Shown here: piece by piece, positions 31,670 to 39,923 of the stretch
How positions within the stretch are numbered: position 1 is the stretch's first letter
How the letters are laid out: each line of letters opens with the position of its first letter
Assembly: GCF_943193025.1 (NCBI RefSeq)
Contig: NZ_CALPCQ010000001.1
Location: forward strand, 1 to 64,000
Length of the DNA stretch: 64,000 nucleotides
DNA from: Lactobacillus agrestimuris
GTDB lineage: Bacteria > Bacillota > Bacilli > Lactobacillales > Lactobacillaceae
Direction: 5' to 3'
The notes under the pieces: model-generated
What the model saw: the letters and a program-made list of their open reading frames with translations, nothing else
The model's database searches: none
What the model was told of the DNA's origin: nothing
Position numbers and translations under genes: made by a program

Positions 31670-32239
31670 ATGACAATGATTTCAGTTAACGAATTCAAGA
31701 ATGGATTAACCATTGAATACAATAATGATTTATGGCGAATTGTTGAATTCCAACACGTAAAACCAGGTAAAGGTAGTGCGTTTGTTCGTTCAAAGCTTAA
31801 GAGCTTGAGAACTGGCGCAGTTCAAGAATATACTTTCCGTTCAACTGCTAAGGTTGAAACAGCAGATATTCAAACTAAGGCAATGCAATACTTGTACAAT
31901 GATGGCTCAAGTTTTGTATTTATGGATACTAACACATATGAACAATTGGAAATTCCAAATGAACAAGTTCAAGATGAATCTAAGTATCTTAAAGAAAACA
32001 TGCAAGTTTCTGTAATTACTCACGATGGTGAAACTTTGGGTGTCCAACTTCCAAATACTGTTGATTTAACAGTTACAGAAACTGAACCAAACATTAAAGG
32101 TGATACTTCATCCGGTGGTGGTAAGCCAGCTACTATGGAAACTGGTTTGGTAGTTAACGTACCATTCTTTATTAATGAAGGTGACGTGTTAACAATCAAT
32201 ACTGCTGACGGTACTTACGTATCACGTGCAAATAAGTAA
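31670..32239 (+). CDS. efp: translation elongation factor P
   Basis: A 189-residue three-domain factor that rescues ribosomes stalled on polyproline stretches. The KOW-like N-terminal domain has [10 protein letters not shown], with Lys34 at the tip that inserts near the peptidyl transferase centre. The C-terminal OB domains include [16 protein letters not shown], the EF-P signature. GAGGGA lies 7 bases before the ATG. The asp23-type gene starts 16 bases later, followed by nusB. Confidence 0.97.
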   Translation: MTMISVNEFKNGLTIEYNNDLWRIVEFQHVKPGKGSAFVRSKLKSLRTGAVQEYTFRSTAKVETADIQTKAMQYLYNDGSSFVFMDTNTYEQLEIPNEQVQDESKYLKENMQVSVITHDGETLGVQLPNTVDLTVTETEPNIKGDTSSGGGKPATMETGLVVNVPFFINEGDVLTINTADGTYVSRANK

Positions 32240-32255
32240 TTTTTGAGGTAGAAAA

Positions 32256-32687
32256 ATGGCAGATAGTTCAAAAATTCTCCTTAGCGGTGAAGAAAACGGT
32301 GAACAAATTAAGATTGATCCGAGTGTTCTTGAAGTTATTTTGGGAATCGCTGCAGAAAAAGTTGATGGCATTGTCAACATGCGTGGAACTTTAACATCTA
32401 GTATCAAGAAGGTATTGGGACAAAGTGATCACGGTAAAGGTGTCAGCGTTACTACTGATGAAGATGGTCAATTAGTTGCTGATATTTATGTTTATCTTGA
32501 AGCTGGTGTTAATGTGCCATCAGTTGCAGCTAAGTTACAAAAAACTTTGAAAACACAGTTAGTTCAAATGACCGATTTGACACTAAAGGCAATTAATATT
32601 CATGTTGTAGGTTTAGTATTCCCAGATGATGAGGATGCTGAAGAATTTGAAACAACTGAACTGTTTCCAAAAAGTGAGCAGGAGTAA
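32256..32687 (+). CDS. Asp23/Gls24 family envelope-stress protein (YqhY-like)
   Basis: A 143-residue protein with the Asp23/Gls24 domain (IKIDPSVLEVILGIAAEKVDG ... AVNIHVVGLVFPD type ending). In Firmicutes the copy between efp/acc genes and nusB is YqhY, linked to control of fatty-acid synthesis in Bacillus. The acidic C-terminal tail is of unknown use. It ends 3 bases before nusB and is probably co-transcribed. A second Asp23 paralogue is encoded at 50448. Confidence 0.9.
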   Translation: MADSSKILLSGEENGEQIKIDPSVLEVILGIAAEKVDGIVNMRGTLTSSIKKVLGQSDHGKGVSVTTDEDGQLVADIYVYLEAGVNVPSVAAKLQKTLKTQLVQMTDLTLKAINIHVVGLVFPDDEDAEEFETTELFPKSEQE

Positions 32688-32690
32688 TTA

Positions 32691-33089
32691 ATGAATCAAC
32701 ACGAAAGTCGTAAAGTTGCTATGCAAGCAGTTTTTTTGGCTAATCAAGATCCAGAATTGACTGCCGCAGAAGTTGAAGTTAAGACTGTTGAAATGCTTGA
32801 GCTACAGCAGCTTTCTGCCTATTCAAAAACTTTGATTGAAGGCGTTATTGCAAATCGTGATCAACTTCAATCTGATATTTCATCCTATTTGAAAAATGGT
32901 TGGAAGTTAGAGAGGGTTAATGCGATCACTGTAGCAATTCTCGAAATTGCTCTTTATGAAATTAAGGATAGCGTTGAAATTGAACCAAAAGCAGCAGTTA
33001 ATGAAGCTTTAAACTTATGCGATGAATTTGCTGATCCAAAGGCAAAACCATTTGTAAATGGTGTATTAGCAAACTTTGTTGAAAAATAA
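32691..33089 (+). CDS. nusB: transcription antitermination factor NusB
   Basis: A 132-residue helical protein that with NusE binds boxA RNA in rRNA operons. It has the N-terminal SRKVAMQAVF pattern (basic, RNA-binding) and the C-terminal EPKAAVNEALNLCDEFADPKAKPFVNGVLA signature. It follows the Asp23 gene by 3 bases and ends the transcript at a strong terminator. Confidence 0.95.
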   Translation: MNQHESRKVAMQAVFLANQDPELTAAEVEVKTVEMLELQQLSAYSKTLIEGVIANRDQLQSDISSYLKNGWKLERVNAITVAILEIALYEIKDSVEIEPKAAVNEALNLCDEFADPKAKPFVNGVLANFVEK

Positions 33090-33091
33090 TC

Positions 33092-33120
33092 AATAGCCGG
33101 CAGAGTTGCCGGCTATTTTT
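33092..33120 (+). terminator. terminator after nusB
   Basis: AATAGCCGGC and GCCGGCTATT form a perfect GC-rich 10-bp stem around a 6-base loop, followed by TTTT. Confidence 0.92.
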
Positions 33121-33138
33121 GATAGCGGAGGACATGAT

Positions 33139-33993
33139 ATGGGAAAAATTCTTGATGGAAAAGCATTTGCGGATCTTCGTGCCGAAAAACTTAAAGAAAA
33201 AGTTAAGAATTTGAAAGCTCAAGGAGTTAATCCACTTTTTTGCGTAATTAATATTGGGGATAATAAGGCCAGCAAATTATATGTACGTACTAAAAAGAGA
33301 CGAGCAGAAAGTGTTGGAATTGAACAAAAAATTTATCAATTACCTCAAGACACTAAAGAAGAGGATGTGCTTGACTTAATTGATGAACTTAATCAAGATC
33401 CAAAAGTTTATGGAATTATGGTTCAATTACCAACTCCAGATCAAATAGATGAAAATAAACTTCTTGAGAGAATTGATCCTGAAAAAGATGTTGATGCTCT
33501 TACTCCAAGTAATGTTGGTCGTTTGTGGCAAGAAGATCATTTCGTTGAACCAGCAACTGCTGACGGTGTTATGGCGCTTTTGGATTATTATCATGTAGAT
33601 TTAGTTGGAAAGAATGTAGTAATAATTGGTAGAAGTAATATTGTTGGAAAGCCAATTGCTGCTTTAATGCTTGAAAAAAATGCGACAGTTTCAATTTTGC
33701 ATTTAGGGACAAAAGATATTACGGAGTATACCAAGGATGCAGATATTATAGTTTCTGCCGCAGGTCAGGCGAATTTAGTAACTGCAGATATAGTTAAAGA
33801 TGGTGTAATCATCATTGATGTTGGAATAAACCACGTTAATGGCCATTTGGTAGGAGATGTTGATTTTGAGAATGTTCTTCCAAAAGCAAGTATGATTACT
33901 CCGGTTCCAGGTGGAGTTGGTCCGTTAACAGTTGAATTTTTAATGGAACAAGTCATTAAGCTAACTAGGAGGGCAAATGGCATCAGAGGATAG
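33139..33993 (+). CDS. folD: methylenetetrahydrofolate dehydrogenase / cyclohydrolase
   Basis: A 284-residue bifunctional enzyme that interconverts 5,10-methylene-THF and 10-formyl-THF, supplying formyl groups for Fmt and purine synthesis. The catalytic Lys region is YVRTKKRRAESVGI, followed by the PROSITE-type segments MVQLPTPDQID and PVPGGVGPLTVEFLM. The NADP fold has GRSNIVGKP. GGAGG (33127-33131) sets the ATG at 33139. The gene overlaps xseA by 17 bases. Confidence 0.96.
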   Translation: MGKILDGKAFADLRAEKLKEKVKNLKAQGVNPLFCVINIGDNKASKLYVRTKKRRAESVGIEQKIYQLPQDTKEEDVLDLIDELNQDPKVYGIMVQLPTPDQIDENKLLERIDPEKDVDALTPSNVGRLWQEDHFVEPATADGVMALLDYYHVDLVGKNVVIIGRSNIVGKPIAALMLEKNATVSILHLGTKDITEYTKDADIIVSAAGQANLVTADIVKDGVIIIDVGINHVNGHLVGDVDFENVLPKASMITPVPGGVGPLTVEFLMEQVIKLTRRANGIRG

Positions 33994-35335
33994 ATATTTA
34001 TCAGTTACGGACTTAAATTTTTATATTACGCAAAAATTTAAGAATGATCCGTACCTGCATAAAGTTTTTCTTCAAGGAGAATTATCCAATTTTCGCTATC
34101 GAAGAAATTCACACCAATATTTTTCACTGAAAGATGATAAATCAAAGATTAATGTTGTAATGTTTCGATCAGCCTTCGATAAAGTTAAATTTAAACCTGA
34201 AGAAGGTATGAAAGTTTATGTTACTGGTTACGTAAATGTATATGGCCCTCAAGGATCATATCAGTTCTACGCAGAGAGTATGGAGCCGGCCGGGTTAGGA
34301 GCCTTATACGAGCAATTAAAGCAGCTACAAGCAAAACTTGCTAAAGAAGGACTATTCAATCCAGAGCATAAAAGAAAATTACCACGTTTTCCTGATCGAA
34401 TTGCCGTTGTAACTAGTGCTTCTGGTGCAGTTATTCATGACATCATGGTTACGGCCAATAGGCGTTTTCCACATGCCGAAATCGATTTGTTCCCAGCACA
34501 GGTGCAAGGTGATACTGCAGCAGATAGTTTAGTTGCGGCAATGAAGCAGATAGCTTCATATGGTGATAAATATGATGTTATGATCATTGGACGTGGCGGT
34601 GGATCACTGGAAGATTTATGGCCTTTTAACGAAGAAAAAGTTGTCAGACAAGTTTATGACATGGATATTCCTGTTATTTCTTCAGTTGGGCATGAAACAG
34701 ATACTACTTTATGTGATTTAGTAGCCGATGCTCGTGCTGCTACACCGACAGCGGCAGCAGAATACGCTACACCAAATTTAACAGATGAGCTGGCAGCAAT
34801 TAGTCAACTTCGTAGCCGTCTAATTACTAATATGCAATCAATTATTCGACAAAAACGTGATCGACTTAATCGTGTAAATAATTCAATTATTATGCGAGAA
34901 CCGATGCGTTTATATGACCAGCAAACTCAAACAGTAGATATGCTAAAGAATAGATTGCATAATGGTATGCAAAATATTGTCAAAAGTTCTCGTCAAAATT
35001 ATAATCTAACACAACAAAAACTATTGGCCGCAAGTCCTAATAAACAAGTTTCTCAAATGAAACAAAAGAGTGACTTTATGAGTAAGCAACTTTTAGACAA
35101 TATGAAGCACTTTTTAGTTTCAAAGAGAAATAATTTTAGTAAAGTTGTTCAACAATTAGATGATTATAGTCCGCTTAAGACTTTAAAGCGTGGCTTTGTA
35201 TATACAACAGATGACAACGGTGAAACCATTTCATCTGTAAGTCAACTCGAAAAAGGTAGTAATATTAATTTGCACTTTAAAGATGGTCAAGCTGAAGCCG
35301 TGATAACTGAAATGAGGAAAGATAATGCCAACTAA
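33977..35335 (+). CDS. xseA: exodeoxyribonuclease VII large subunit
   Basis: A 452-residue single-strand exonuclease subunit. It has the N-terminal OB fold (LQGELSNFRYRRNSHQYFSLKD), the catalytic core with IGRGGGSLEDLWPFNEE and SSVGHETDTTLCDLVAD, and a long coiled coil to the C-terminus. GGAGG precedes the ATG inside the end of folD. It overlaps xseB by 11 bases, so folD-xseA-xseB-ispA-tlyA-recN forms one tightly packed cluster. Confidence 0.96.
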   Translation: MASEDRYLSVTDLNFYITQKFKNDPYLHKVFLQGELSNFRYRRNSHQYFSLKDDKSKINVVMFRSAFDKVKFKPEEGMKVYVTGYVNVYGPQGSYQFYAESMEPAGLGALYEQLKQLQAKLAKEGLFNPEHKRKLPRFPDRIAVVTSASGAVIHDIMVTANRRFPHAEIDLFPAQVQGDTAADSLVAAMKQIASYGDKYDVMIIGRGGGSLEDLWPFNEEKVVRQVYDMDIPVISSVGHETDTTLCDLVADARAATPTAAAEYATPNLTDELAAISQLRSRLITNMQSIIRQKRDRLNRVNNSIIMREPMRLYDQQTQTVDMLKNRLHNGMQNIVKSSRQNYNLTQQKLLAASPNKQVSQMKQKSDFMSKQLLDNMKHFLVSKRNNFSKVVQQLDDYSPLKTLKRGFVYTTDDNGETISSVSQLEKGSNINLHFKDGQAEAVITEMRKDNAN

Positions 35336-35567
35336 GAAAAATAACTTTGAAGAACAATTAACCGATTTGGAAAAGATTGTAACTAATTTAGAAAATGGGA
35401 ATGTACCTCTTGAGGATGCCCTTAAGGAGTTCCAAGAAGGAGTAAAGATTAGTCGAGAATTGGATAAGAAATTGACTCAAGCTGAAGAAACAGTTGCTAA
35501 ATTAATTGATAGTGATGGTACTGAACATAAGCTTGATCCAAATAATGCATCTGCACCAGAGGAATAA
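35325..35567 (+). CDS. xseB: exodeoxyribonuclease VII small subunit
   Basis: An 80-residue helical subunit that binds several copies to XseA. It shows the family pattern FEEQLTDLEKIVTNLENGNV and LEDALKEFQEGVKI. It overlaps xseA by 11 bases and ends 2 bases before ispA. Confidence 0.95.
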   Translation: MPTKKNNFEEQLTDLEKIVTNLENGNVPLEDALKEFQEGVKISRELDKKLTQAEETVAKLIDSDGTEHKLDPNNASAPEE

Positions 35568-35569
35568 TT

Positions 35570-36439
35570 ATGTCAGCATTTAAAGATTTTCAAAATAAAT
35601 GGACGCCAGTTATCAATGAGTTTTTAAAAACTAAGCTAGCAAAAGAAATTGATGATAAAAAATTAAGCAAGATAATGTCATATTCAGTTATGGCTGGGGG
35701 CAAGCGTCTACGCCCACTTCTTTTCTTATCTACATTATCTGCTCTTGATAGAAAAATTGGCCAAGACGAGATCCGAATTGCTTGTGGAATTGAATTGATC
35801 CATACTTATTCTTTGATTCATGATGATTTACCTGCAATGGATAATGATGATTATCGAAGAGGAATGTTAACTAGCCATAAAAAATGGGGTGAAGCTGAAG
35901 CAATTTTAGCTGGAGATGCACTTTTACCTTTAGGAATTCAGTGGATTGCGAATGCTAGTCATTCTAGTAAAATGGTTGAGATTATCACTCAAGCTATTGG
36001 TCCAAATGGAATGGTTGGAGGGCAATATTTAGACATTGATTCAACCAATAATGAAACAGTTGCTAATGATAGTAAGTTTATTAATCAAATGGAATGGTTA
36101 AAGACTGGTTGCTTAATTGAAGCTAGTGTTGAGATGGCCGCAGTATATGGTCAAGCTAGTGATATCGAAAAAGTTAAATTAATCGATTTTGCACGCGTAT
36201 TTGGTCGCTCGTATCAGATATATGATGATTTGGTTGATGTGGTAGAAACTACTGAGGAAGCAGGAAAGGCCACTCACAAGGATGAAGAAGAAGGTAAAAA
36301 TAATACTTTAACTCTTCTTGGAATTGAAAAGAGTCGTAAAAAGCTTGAGGAATTAATTAAACAAGCTCAAGATGATTTGCATGGCTTGCATGGTGATGTT
36401 TTAGCAGGATTTTTAGATTTATACAAAAAGGTGCTATAG
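35570..36439 (+). CDS. ispA: farnesyl/geranyl diphosphate synthase
   Basis: A 289-residue trans-prenyl diphosphate synthase that condenses IPP with DMAPP and GPP for undecaprenyl and other isoprenoids. The first aspartate-rich motif is HDDLPAMDNDDYRRG, the second YDDLVDVV, and the GGKRLRP substrate motif is near residue 45. The length fits short-chain synthases. It is embedded between xseB and tlyA with 2- and 0-base gaps, as in many lactobacilli. Confidence 0.94.
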   Translation: MSAFKDFQNKWTPVINEFLKTKLAKEIDDKKLSKIMSYSVMAGGKRLRPLLFLSTLSALDRKIGQDEIRIACGIELIHTYSLIHDDLPAMDNDDYRRGMLTSHKKWGEAEAILAGDALLPLGIQWIANASHSSKMVEIITQAIGPNGMVGGQYLDIDSTNNETVANDSKFINQMEWLKTGCLIEASVEMAAVYGQASDIEKVKLIDFARVFGRSYQIYDDLVDVVETTEEAGKATHKDEEEGKNNTLTLLGIEKSRKKLEELIKQAQDDLHGLHGDVLAGFLDLYKKVL

Positions 36440-37252
36440 ATGGCGAAACAAAGAGCAGATGTATTATTAACTAAAAAGGGATTATTTCATTCACGTACTC
36501 AAGCCCAGCGTGCGATTATGGCGGGGTTAGTGCTCGACCATAACCATCAAAGAATTGATAAGAGTGGTACGCAATTTTCTGAAGATGAAGAATTTATTTT
36601 AAAAGATGACGGAAAGAAATACGTTTCTCGAGGTGGCTTTAAGCTTGAAAAGGCTCTAAAAGTTTTTGATATCGATCTAAATAATAAAATTTGTTTAGAT
36701 ATTGGTGCTTCCACTGGTGGCTTTACTGACGTGGCCCTAAAAAACGGTGCTAAGATGGTTTATGCCCTAGATGTTGGATATAACCAACTTGCGTGGCAAC
36801 TTCGTGATGATCCGAGAGTTATTGTGATGGAGAAACAAAATTTTCGGTATAGTAAGCCTGAAGATTTTGATCAAGGCTTGCCAGATTTCGCGATGACCGA
36901 TGTATCATTTATTTCACTCGATTTGATTATGCCGCCAATGTATGCAATTTTGAAAGACCAATGTGATGCAGTGTGTTTGATTAAACCACAGTTTGAAGCA
37001 GGACCAGAAAACGTTGGTAAACATGGTATTGTTCATGATCATGAAGTTCATAAGGCTGTGATTGAGCATACAATGAATGAGGCGCTTAAACTTGGTTTTA
37101 ATGTTTTAGGCGTGGATTATTCACCAATTAAAGGTGGCAAAGGAAATATTGAGTTCTTAATTCATTTAAGAAAAGATGAAGCAAATCCTGGTCAAAATCT
37201 CTGGAATGAATCAGCAGCAGAAGTTGTTGAACGCGCTGTAAAAGGTCTTTAG
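36440..37252 (+). CDS. TlyA-family rRNA methyltransferase (S4 + FtsJ-like)
   Basis: A 270-residue protein with an N-terminal S4 RNA-binding domain (RADVLLTKKGLFHSRTQAQR) and an FtsJ-like SAM-dependent methyltransferase domain. The SAM motif is CLDIGASTGGFTDVAL, with the later DVSFISL and KPQFEAG. TlyA of Mycobacterium 2'-O-methylates 16S and 23S rRNA and can affect capreomycin sensitivity. The Firmicutes homologue (YqxC) is usually next to recN, as here. It begins directly after ispA. Confidence 0.93.
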   Translation: MAKQRADVLLTKKGLFHSRTQAQRAIMAGLVLDHNHQRIDKSGTQFSEDEEFILKDDGKKYVSRGGFKLEKALKVFDIDLNNKICLDIGASTGGFTDVALKNGAKMVYALDVGYNQLAWQLRDDPRVIVMEKQNFRYSKPEDFDQGLPDFAMTDVSFISLDLIMPPMYAILKDQCDAVCLIKPQFEAGPENVGKHGIVHDHEVHKAVIEHTMNEALKLGFNVLGVDYSPIKGGKGNIEFLIHLRKDEANPGQNLWNESAAEVVERAVKGL

Positions 37253-37264
37253 GAGTATACAAAG

Positions 37265-38944
37265 ATGTTAGTTGAACTTGACATTAAAAATTTCGCCATA
37301 ATTAAAGCTTTAAAAGTTCGCTTTCAAGAACATATGACTGTCTTAATTGGAGAAACTGGAGCAGGTAAATCAATCATTATTGATGCAGTTTCTCTTTTAA
37401 TGGGTGGTCGCGGACAAAAGGAAATGATTCGATCAGGTGAAAATAAGGCGGTAGTAACTGGTTTATTTGAACTGGAAGATCAAAAAACGCAAATCGCAGA
37501 TTTATGTGAGGAATATGGGTTACCCCACGATGATGATCAATTAGTAGTAAGTAGAGAACTTGCTAATAAGGGTCGCAACGTTGTTAGAATTAATGGACAA
37601 TTGACGACAATTAATGTTTTGCGTGAAATTGGTAATTATTTAGTTGATATTCATGGTCAAAATGATCAGCAAATTTTAATGGATCAAGATCGTCAAATTG
37701 ATTTGGTCGATGATTATGCACCTAAGAGTTTTCATGAAGATTTAAAGAAATATCAAGAAAACTATGATAGATGGGTAAAATTAACTAATCAGTTGCGTAG
37801 TTTAAAAAAGAATGCCCAAGAAATCGCTCAAAAACAAGATATTTTGCAATTTCAAAATCAAGAACTTGAGGCGGCAAATTTAGAAGATCCTGATGAAGAC
37901 GAAAAGTTAGAAGAAGAATTCAATGAATTGAATAATTATCAAAAAATTGCTGAAACAGCAAACTATTTTATTCAATTGTATGATGATGATGAACATGGGT
38001 TGGCAACTCTTCTGGGTGATGCTCAAAATGCAGCAACAGATCTAACTGATTTTGGTAGTAGATTTAAAAATTTTGCTAAAACAGTTGATGATGGGGTTTA
38101 CGCGTTAAATGATGCAAGAAGTGAATTGTCATCCTTGATGGATCAAATGGATTTTGATGAAGAACGCTATCAATATGTTACTAGTCGATTAGATACTTTG
38201 AATTCATTAAAGAAAAAGTATGGTCCAAGCTTGGAAGATGTATTTAATTTCTATGAAAATGTTCGAAAGGAATTGAGTACTTTTGAAGTGGGTGGCTTAG
38301 ATGAAGAGAAGATTCAAGCCGAAATCTCTGATTTAGAGAATGTTTTGAGTAAGCAAGCAAACGATTTGCATAAAGTTCGTGAAGAGGTAGCTCGCTCACT
38401 TGAAGAACAAATTAAACGAGAGCTAGCTGATCTTTATATGGAAAAAGCAAGATTTTCAATTAATTTTGAAGATACAAAGACATTTACTGAAAAAGGGACT
38501 GACTCAATTGTCTTCTTAATTGCGCCTAACCCAGGTGAAGATTTGATGCCACTTGTGAAAATTGTTTCTGGTGGTGAACAATCTCGTTTAATTTTGGCAC
38601 TTAAAGCAATTTTTAGCCGTGTTGAACCAGTGGGAACCATGATCTTCGATGAAATTGATACTGGTGTTTCCGGTCGTGTATCGGCTGCTATTGGTAAGAA
38701 GATGCATTCAATTGGTAAGTATAAGCAAGTCATTACTATCACGCACTCTCCACAAGTAGCAGCTGCTGCAGACCAAAGATATGTTGTAGCCAAAGAAGTT
38801 AAAGATGGTGCTACTTATACTCAAGTTGGACCACTTTCAAAAGAAGAAACTATTACTGCAATTGCTCAAATGATGGCGGGTAGTGATGTTACTGATGCTG
38901 CAAAACAAAATGCAGTTGATTTAATGAAGAGCTTAAAAGAATAA
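37265..38944 (+). CDS. recN: DNA repair protein RecN
   Basis: A 559-residue SMC-like ATPase in double-strand-break repair. The Walker A is IGETGAGKSIIIDAV near residue 30, a long coiled coil spans the middle third, and the C-terminal part has the signature VSGGEQSRLILALK, Walker B MIFDEIDTGVSG and the H-loop ITHSPQVAA. It is the last gene of the folD-recN cluster. A hairpin-bearing spacer of 84 bases separates it from gmk. Confidence 0.96.
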   Translation: MLVELDIKNFAIIKALKVRFQEHMTVLIGETGAGKSIIIDAVSLLMGGRGQKEMIRSGENKAVVTGLFELEDQKTQIADLCEEYGLPHDDDQLVVSRELANKGRNVVRINGQLTTINVLREIGNYLVDIHGQNDQQILMDQDRQIDLVDDYAPKSFHEDLKKYQENYDRWVKLTNQLRSLKKNAQEIAQKQDILQFQNQELEAANLEDPDEDEKLEEEFNELNNYQKIAETANYFIQLYDDDEHGLATLLGDAQNAATDLTDFGSRFKNFAKTVDDGVYALNDARSELSSLMDQMDFDEERYQYVTSRLDTLNSLKKKYGPSLEDVFNFYENVRKELSTFEVGGLDEEKIQAEISDLENVLSKQANDLHKVREEVARSLEEQIKRELADLYMEKARFSINFEDTKTFTEKGTDSIVFLIAPNPGEDLMPLVKIVSGGEQSRLILALKAIFSRVEPVGTMIFDEIDTGVSGRVSAAIGKKMHSIGKYKQVITITHSPQVAAAADQRYVVAKEVKDGATYTQVGPLSKEETITAIAQMMAGSDVTDAAKQNAVDLMKSLKE

Positions 38945-38945
38945 T

Positions 38946-39005
38946 TAATATATCTGGTCTCAATACTTGAAAAAGGAGTGTTTTTAGTGCAAACTAGATA
39001 TATTA
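38946..39005 (+). promoter_or_regulatory. 13-bp inverted repeat enclosing a 7-codon frame, upstream of gmk
   Basis: TAATATATCTGGT (38946-38958) pairs with ACTAGATATATTA (38993-39005), with one G-U pair. The 34-base loop contains AAGGAG and a GTG that would start a 7-codon peptide (VQTRYIS) ending at 39010. It may be a leader affecting gmk expression, or chance in AT-rich DNA. Confidence 0.3.
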
Positions 39006-39028
39006 GTTAATTCTAGGAGAGTTCGGCA

Positions 39029-39643
39029 ATGGCAGATAAAGGTTTATTACTTGTGTTTTCTGGTCCCTCAGGTGTTGGTAAAGGAACAGTTAAAAGTGCA
39101 ATTGTTGAAAATAAAGTTTTTCCATTTGAATATTCAGTTTCTATGACAACGCGTAAACCTCGTCCAGGAGAGGTTGATGGAGTGGATTACTTCTTCGTAA
39201 GTCAGAAGCGATTCCAAGAAGCTATTAACCAAGGGGAGCTTTTGGAATATAATGAATATGTTGGAAATTACTATGGTACTCCTGTAGCACCTGTTAGGCG
39301 AATGCTTAAGGAAGGCAAAGATGTTTTGCTAGAAATAGATGTTAATGGAGCACAAAAGGTACGCGAAAAGATGCCTGATGGAGTATTTATCTTTTTAACT
39401 CCACCAGATTTACATACATTACACTTACGTCTTGAGAATCGTGGTACTGAAACCGAAGATGTAATTAGAGGCCGCATTAAGCAAGCACGCAAAGAAATTT
39501 TAGTGATGCAAGATTACGATTACGCAGTTGTAAATGATACTGTTGCTAATGCGGTTGATCATATTAAAGCAATTGTTGATGCAGAACACGTTAGTGTTAA
39601 GCGAGTTATTGATGATTACCGTAAAATGGTCAAGGAGGACTAA
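39029..39643 (+). CDS. gmk: guanylate kinase
   Basis: A 204-residue enzyme that phosphorylates GMP to GDP. The P-loop is [12 protein letters not shown], and the GMP-binding part has the signature [20 protein letters not shown] with Tyr and Arg/Ser residues. AGGAGAG lies before the ATG. It is followed by rpoZ with a one-base gap, the usual Firmicutes order. Confidence 0.97.
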   Translation: MADKGLLLVFSGPSGVGKGTVKSAIVENKVFPFEYSVSMTTRKPRPGEVDGVDYFFVSQKRFQEAINQGELLEYNEYVGNYYGTPVAPVRRMLKEGKDVLLEIDVNGAQKVREKMPDGVFIFLTPPDLHTLHLRLENRGTETEDVIRGRIKQARKEILVMQDYDYAVVNDTVANAVDHIKAIVDAEHVSVKRVIDDYRKMVKED

Positions 39644-39644
39644 A

Positions 39645-39872
39645 ATGAGAATTACATATCCATCAATTGATAAATTACTTTCACGTGTTGATTCACGTTA
39701 TTCATTATCTGTTTTAGCTGCTAAAAGAGCACATGAACTTGAAGCAGGTATGCAACCAACACTAGATAAATTTATTTGTGATAAATATGTTGGAAAAGCT
39801 CTTGAAGAAATTGCAGCTGGAAAGGTAACAGTTGATCCAGCGCATCAAGAAGTTAATTTAAAAGATTATTAA
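39645..39872 (+). CDS. rpoZ: DNA-directed RNA polymerase omega subunit
   Basis: A 75-residue omega subunit that helps assemble the beta' subunit. It starts [20 protein letters not shown], with [14 protein letters not shown], matching the conserved omega core. The ATG at 39645 follows AAGGAGG; longer upstream reading frames are inside gmk in another frame. A terminator follows. Confidence 0.95.
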   Translation: MRITYPSIDKLLSRVDSRYSLSVLAAKRAHELEAGMQPTLDKFICDKYVGKALEEIAAGKVTVDPAHQEVNLKDY

Positions 39873-39877
39873 TTTTA

Positions 39878-39911
39878 ATGACCTTCATCACTGGGTGGAG
39901 GTCATTTTTTG
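39878..39911 (+). terminator. terminator after rpoZ
   Basis: ATGACCT and AGGTCAT pair as the base of an interrupted stem (inner part CATCAC / GGGTGG), followed by TTTTTT. Confidence 0.8.
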
Positions 39912-39923
39912 CAGGGTGATTAA

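Noticed and set aside
38434-38793. 119-codon open frame antisense to recN
   Set aside because: It is antisense to the conserved ATPase end of RecN; an open frame here is explained by codon bias of the real gene.
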